DNA from: Delphinapterus leucas
Taxonomy: Eukaryota > Chordata > Mammalia > Artiodactyla > Monodontidae
DNA length: 64,000 nt
NCBI RefSeq assembly: GCF_002288925.2
Contig: NW_022097993.1
Location: forward strand, 12,820,122 to 12,884,121
Direction of reading: 5' to 3'
Shown here: piece after piece, positions 60,235-64,000 of the stretch
Layout of the letters: every line of letters begins with the position of its first letter
Numbering within the stretch: position 1 is the first letter of the stretch
Translations under genes and position numbers: made by a program
The notes under the pieces: generated by a model
What the model was told of the DNA's origin: nothing
What the model saw: the letters and a program-made list of their open reading frames with translations, nothing else
The model's database searches: none

Positions 60235-63215
60235 CTTTACTGTGCCTGCTGCCTCCTAACACGAAATATAAAATAGCCCAACACAGAGAAGAAAGGAGTA
60301 CTCCTGACTTTAATTTCTGAAAGCCTAAACCCATAGGGACACACAGAGAAGTCCAAGGCGTACCCACAATGTTTAGGAGAAAGGGGTTTAAGGAGACTGA
60401 AGCTTTCTCTGAAGATGGGAACCCTGGTCTGGGGAGCAAGGAATTGGTGATTATGGGATAGAATCCAGAGATGCAGCCGAAGTAGGCAGCTGCTGGGATT
60501 TTGAAAAGCACAGAGTATGTACTTCCTTTCCCTAATGTAGCCTGGAAACAATCAAATGTTGCCAACTTTGGAAAGTGAGAGGGCACCAGACCTTAAGAGG
60601 TTGATCTGACAGGCACACAGCATGTCTCTGAGGTAAACTATGGGAACAATAATTGAGGGCCATATGGGATGACAGCCATCTCAGCAGACCTCTGTGTGTG
60701 TAGGCAGAGGACCTGGAAACCAGATGGATTAGCCACCGCCACGTCTTCCCTCCACCCCACTTCCATGACAATATCTTGATACCAGTTACCCCAAACTTGG
60801 ATAAATCTCAGGGAACTATGGGGGAAGGGTCGGCTCAGAAACTCACTGAAATTGACTTTCTGCCATCTTAATGGATGGTGATTCCAAATGGGTCTATATG
60901 CCTTACCACCCAAGTTGAGAAATGATATTCATATTCTTCATGCTTTCTTACAAATAGGGTTCAATATGTCAATTCACCAGGCCCCTGGCATCATGCCTTG
61001 TGCAAAAAAAAAAAACAATGCCCATTTTGTCAATAGTGCCAAATTCACAAACAATACTTTTGAGTGCTTTCCAAATTTGAAGGTAGATGCTATGCGTTCC
61101 TGGTGATTAATGTGCACCTAATTTGTCGATTAGTATACGACATCCTGCTGATGTCGTAAGTTCAGGCTGAAAAAAATTATTTTGCTAACTCATAGGCATA
61201 AACATACATGAAAATCAAAGACCAATATACATCATAGGAAAAAACCCACAAGAGTATACGGTATCATGCAGTACTTAATTTTAAGCAAATCCAAAACCGT
61301 TCCTAAGGAATCAGGGGAAAATGATATGCCATATTCTAGTTAACTGATTTATATTATAAAATATGGAATGTTCTAGCAATATCTTTTTAATAATTTTAAA
61401 TTTCTTAAATGTTGAAGACCATCTTTAAAATATTGCAATGTTCTTCTCACCCTGGGTATGTTTCAATAGATGGCCAAACCCCAAGACTAGCAATTCATTT
61501 CATTTGCTCTCTTTGTTGTGTAATTCATTTTCATAAGCCTAAATCCCAGAGTTGGAATTATAGGGACATATGAGGAAAAATGTGGTCAATGAACTATATC
61601 ACCCATTGAACTCACAGAAGAGTGGAGATTTTTATCAAGAAAAATCTGACCTCAAGCAATTTCCCACTATTATTTCCTTCCTCAAATACAGTTACCTTTA
61701 AAATTGAACATGCTGCCTGTTTGAAGCTTCTAAATTTCCTTAAATTGATTACATGGAGCTGAGTAGTCATATAAGCACCAAGCAACAACTTGTTTCTTTT
61801 TTTTTTCAGTATGTGGTTTTAAGTGTGTGATCTTAAGAGCCCTTTTGAAAACATTATTTCATTGTTGACATTTTTAAGGAGGCAACTCTGTCTGCACAAG
61901 TAGCTACCACTCTCATTTCTCTTTACAGCCCCCTTTGCAGTAGGAAAAATCATTTTCCAACATCTCAAAATAGAAGTGAGAGTAAAAAGGCAAACTCTTT
62001 AAAACAATATTGAGCTTCGAAATTCTATCCGCTTCAAACTTCTAGTAACACACACAGCCATGAAATGTATGATAACCTCCAACAGACAATACTGGTCTCA
62101 AACAACCACTTCAGAATATCCCTAAGGCTTCCCTTGCTGCTTTGATTTCAGCATTAGTTAAGGACCATTGATGGTGAATGTGTATTTCATGGGCTTTTGG
62201 GTAGCTACAATATAGGTTTAAGTAACCTCTAGTATACTTCAGGTTTTTTCTAACCAAGGTGCAGAAATGGTGTAACATATGGAATATTTCAATGTAATGC
62301 CTTACTTCTTAAAATTAGAAAGAAAAAAAATCCTTGGAGCTTAGAAGCATAAACAAAATTTGAGCATCACGAATTACATTTTTTTCAGTATCCTAGCTTA
62401 CAGTCCTGCTATTCTTTACGTTTTTTTTTTTCTCTGTAATTTTAAATGTGGAAGAAAGCAGATTTCATTACTTTAAACACCAAATTAACTTCCTAGGGAA
62501 TAATCAAAGTAGCTATTCCATATGTAAACAGCATTTTAAATGACATCAAAGTTAATGGACTCTAAAAACTGATTTCAAGAGATTTTGCATAGTTACTTCA
62601 AACATTAGAAAATGTTTACCCTATTTCAAGTTTCCTAGGGAATATATTTAAAATTATTTTAGGAATAAATATTAAAATCCTCCTTTTATAATTATACAGT
62701 AGTCTAAATATTGGAATTAATCCATCATAGATTTTGTATATATGAATGTGTATGTACACAGCTGTGTAATTGTGTACATATGGCAATTCTTTTGTCAGTC
62801 CTCTATATGCTAGCATTTATTTGTGAATTAAGATCTAGCTTCTTCTGTTGAATTCATTAGTATCTGTTAGGAAAATATAATGCATTTGAAATTTATAAGC
62901 AATCCAGATATATACATATTTAAATGGGGGCTAAATTTACTTAGATATTTATAAATTGTGGTCCTTTTAATTAAGTCTCAGAATAGTACTCAGTCTCAGG
63001 CAGAGTAGAAATAGAAATTGGCACTTTAATAAGTGCTTACTATTATTATTTCATGGTCAACATTAGCCCCTATTGTAGCTATCTATGTACTGAAATAATC
63101 TGTGATCTGAAATTGATAGTTATGCATTTATTTTAATGACATGAAATATGAATTTAAGACGACTATATTAATGTCTTTCCAATGACTGCCATCATACCTA
63201 AGATTGTTGGATAAG
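60235..63215. other. Unassigned DNA
   Basis: Positions 60240-60900 carry several overlapping - strand frames of up to 124 codons with no domain signature. The remainder is AT-rich. No gene is supported. Confidence 0.4.
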
Positions 63216-63227
63216 AAAGTGGCAATT

Positions 63228-63347
63228 GGGGAATTCCCTGGCAGTCCAGTGGTTAAGACCCTGTGCTTGCAATGCAGGGGGCGCGGGTTTGATCCCTGGT
63301 CAGGGAACTAAGGTCCCAAACGCCGTGTGATACAGCCAAAAAAAAAA
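63228..63347 (+). mobile_element. CHR-1-type short SINE
   Basis: It starts GGGGAATTCCCTGGCAGTCC, has a B-box-like GGGTTTGATCCCTGG and ends TACAGCC plus A-tail. A perfect 12-bp duplication (AAAGTGGCAATT) lies at 63216-63227 and 63348-63359. Confidence 0.93.
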
Positions 63348-63359
63348 AAAGTGGCAATT

Positions 63360-64000
63360 AAAGAACCAATGCATTTAAAATCCATTACACTTGGGTGGGT
63401 GTATATATAAAATATATTAAACTTAAATACATGGTCTTCAGTCTGGGGAGTTCACTAACTGAGATACTGGGTAATAAAGAAATTTCCACCAGTGTATATA
63501 AGCTGCTGCAAGTCACAGACACATAAATTTTAAAATTTCCCCAAGAGGGATAAAACTCAGACACTGCACATTCATCTATCGATTGATCAAATGCAAGGTT
63601 CCTGTTCCAAGGCTCTGGAAGTTTCTTGCAGCTACTTTCAGAGAGAAGAGAACAAACATGATGAGAAACCCATCCCAATGCCTACTACAATTCTGGCATT
63701 TAATTAAGAAAAAAAAGTCATGTCCTCTATACAACACATTCCATTTTGTTTAAGATCCATTCAAAAACTCAACTGGTGCCCCTACAACTAAAATGGGCAC
63801 ATGATTACATCTAAACCTATGGGTATTTTAATCTACTTCATCCTAAAGTCTACAGCAATAACAAGTGAATTAAAATCAGTGAAAAGAATTTTGGACAAAT
63901 ATTTATCAGGTCCTTAAAATATGTAGAATAAGGTGGCATTGTTGGATAAAGCACCCAGTTGTCTAGAGAAAAATATTATAGTCATTTTATAAAATGATTA
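63360..64000. other. Unassigned AT-rich DNA at the window end
   Basis: No supported gene or repeat was seen. Confidence 0.4.

Noticed and set aside
60212..60913. Group of overlapping - strand frames up to 124 codons
   Set aside because: The overlap of four frames in different phases argues against any being real. No splice sites or protein family were seen.

Overview
This window is repeat-rich, AT-rich mammalian nuclear DNA with no intact protein-coding gene. It points strongly to a cetacean. At least nine copies of a tRNA-derived SINE carry the short, internally deleted tail of the cetacean branch of the CHR-2 family. Longer undeleted CHR-2 copies and short CHR-1-type copies are also present, together with artiodactyl-type L1 3' ends. 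I cannot separate toothed from baleen whales. There are no operons, bacterial signals, CRISPR arrays, tRNA genes or rRNA genes.

Layout. 1-8 kb: a SINE, a candidate 71-bp exon on the + strand (1871-1941), two more SINEs, nested L1 tails, an MIR, and an L1 that looks 5'-inverted and may carry transduced 3' sequence. 8.68-11.0 kb: a complete Tigger (pogo-type) DNA transposon between TA dinucleotides, with a degraded transposase on the - strand. Its catalytic domain is still open for 362 codons. 12-16 kb: an old L1 end, an L2, and a 2-kb 5'-truncated L1 with a long target-site duplication (TSD), itself carrying a SINE and a microsatellite. 16-24 kb: mostly unassigned DNA with SINEs, hAT-type relics and a weak candidate terminal exon. 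24.7-25.6 kb: an L1 with a 5' inversion, a perfect 10-bp TSD and a SINE inside the inverted part. 27-36 kb: MIR, L2 and hAT relics plus SINEs, one with an expanded tail. 38-44 kb: SINEs, three L1 tails, a G-quadruplex candidate and an MIR. 45.5-48.4 kb: two solo-LTR candidates, MIRs and an older repeat. 49.8-57.7 kb: old L1 3' ends with nested insertions. 57.7-64 kb: mainly unassigned DNA with one hAT relic and one CHR-1 SINE.

Nothing here works together as a pathway. The elements record successive insertions: ancient L2, MIR and hAT relics, then Tigger and old L1, then artiodactyl L1, then CHR SINEs. The region is best read as intergenic or as the inside of a very large intron. If the 71-bp candidate exon is real, it marks a gene transcribed left to right. 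I found no convincing new biological system. The most informative items are the well-preserved Tigger with a poly(A)-only insertion in its transposase, the rearranged L1 insertions, and the candidate exon. Family names come from recognition of sequence, not from a database search. Boundaries of old repeats are approximate.
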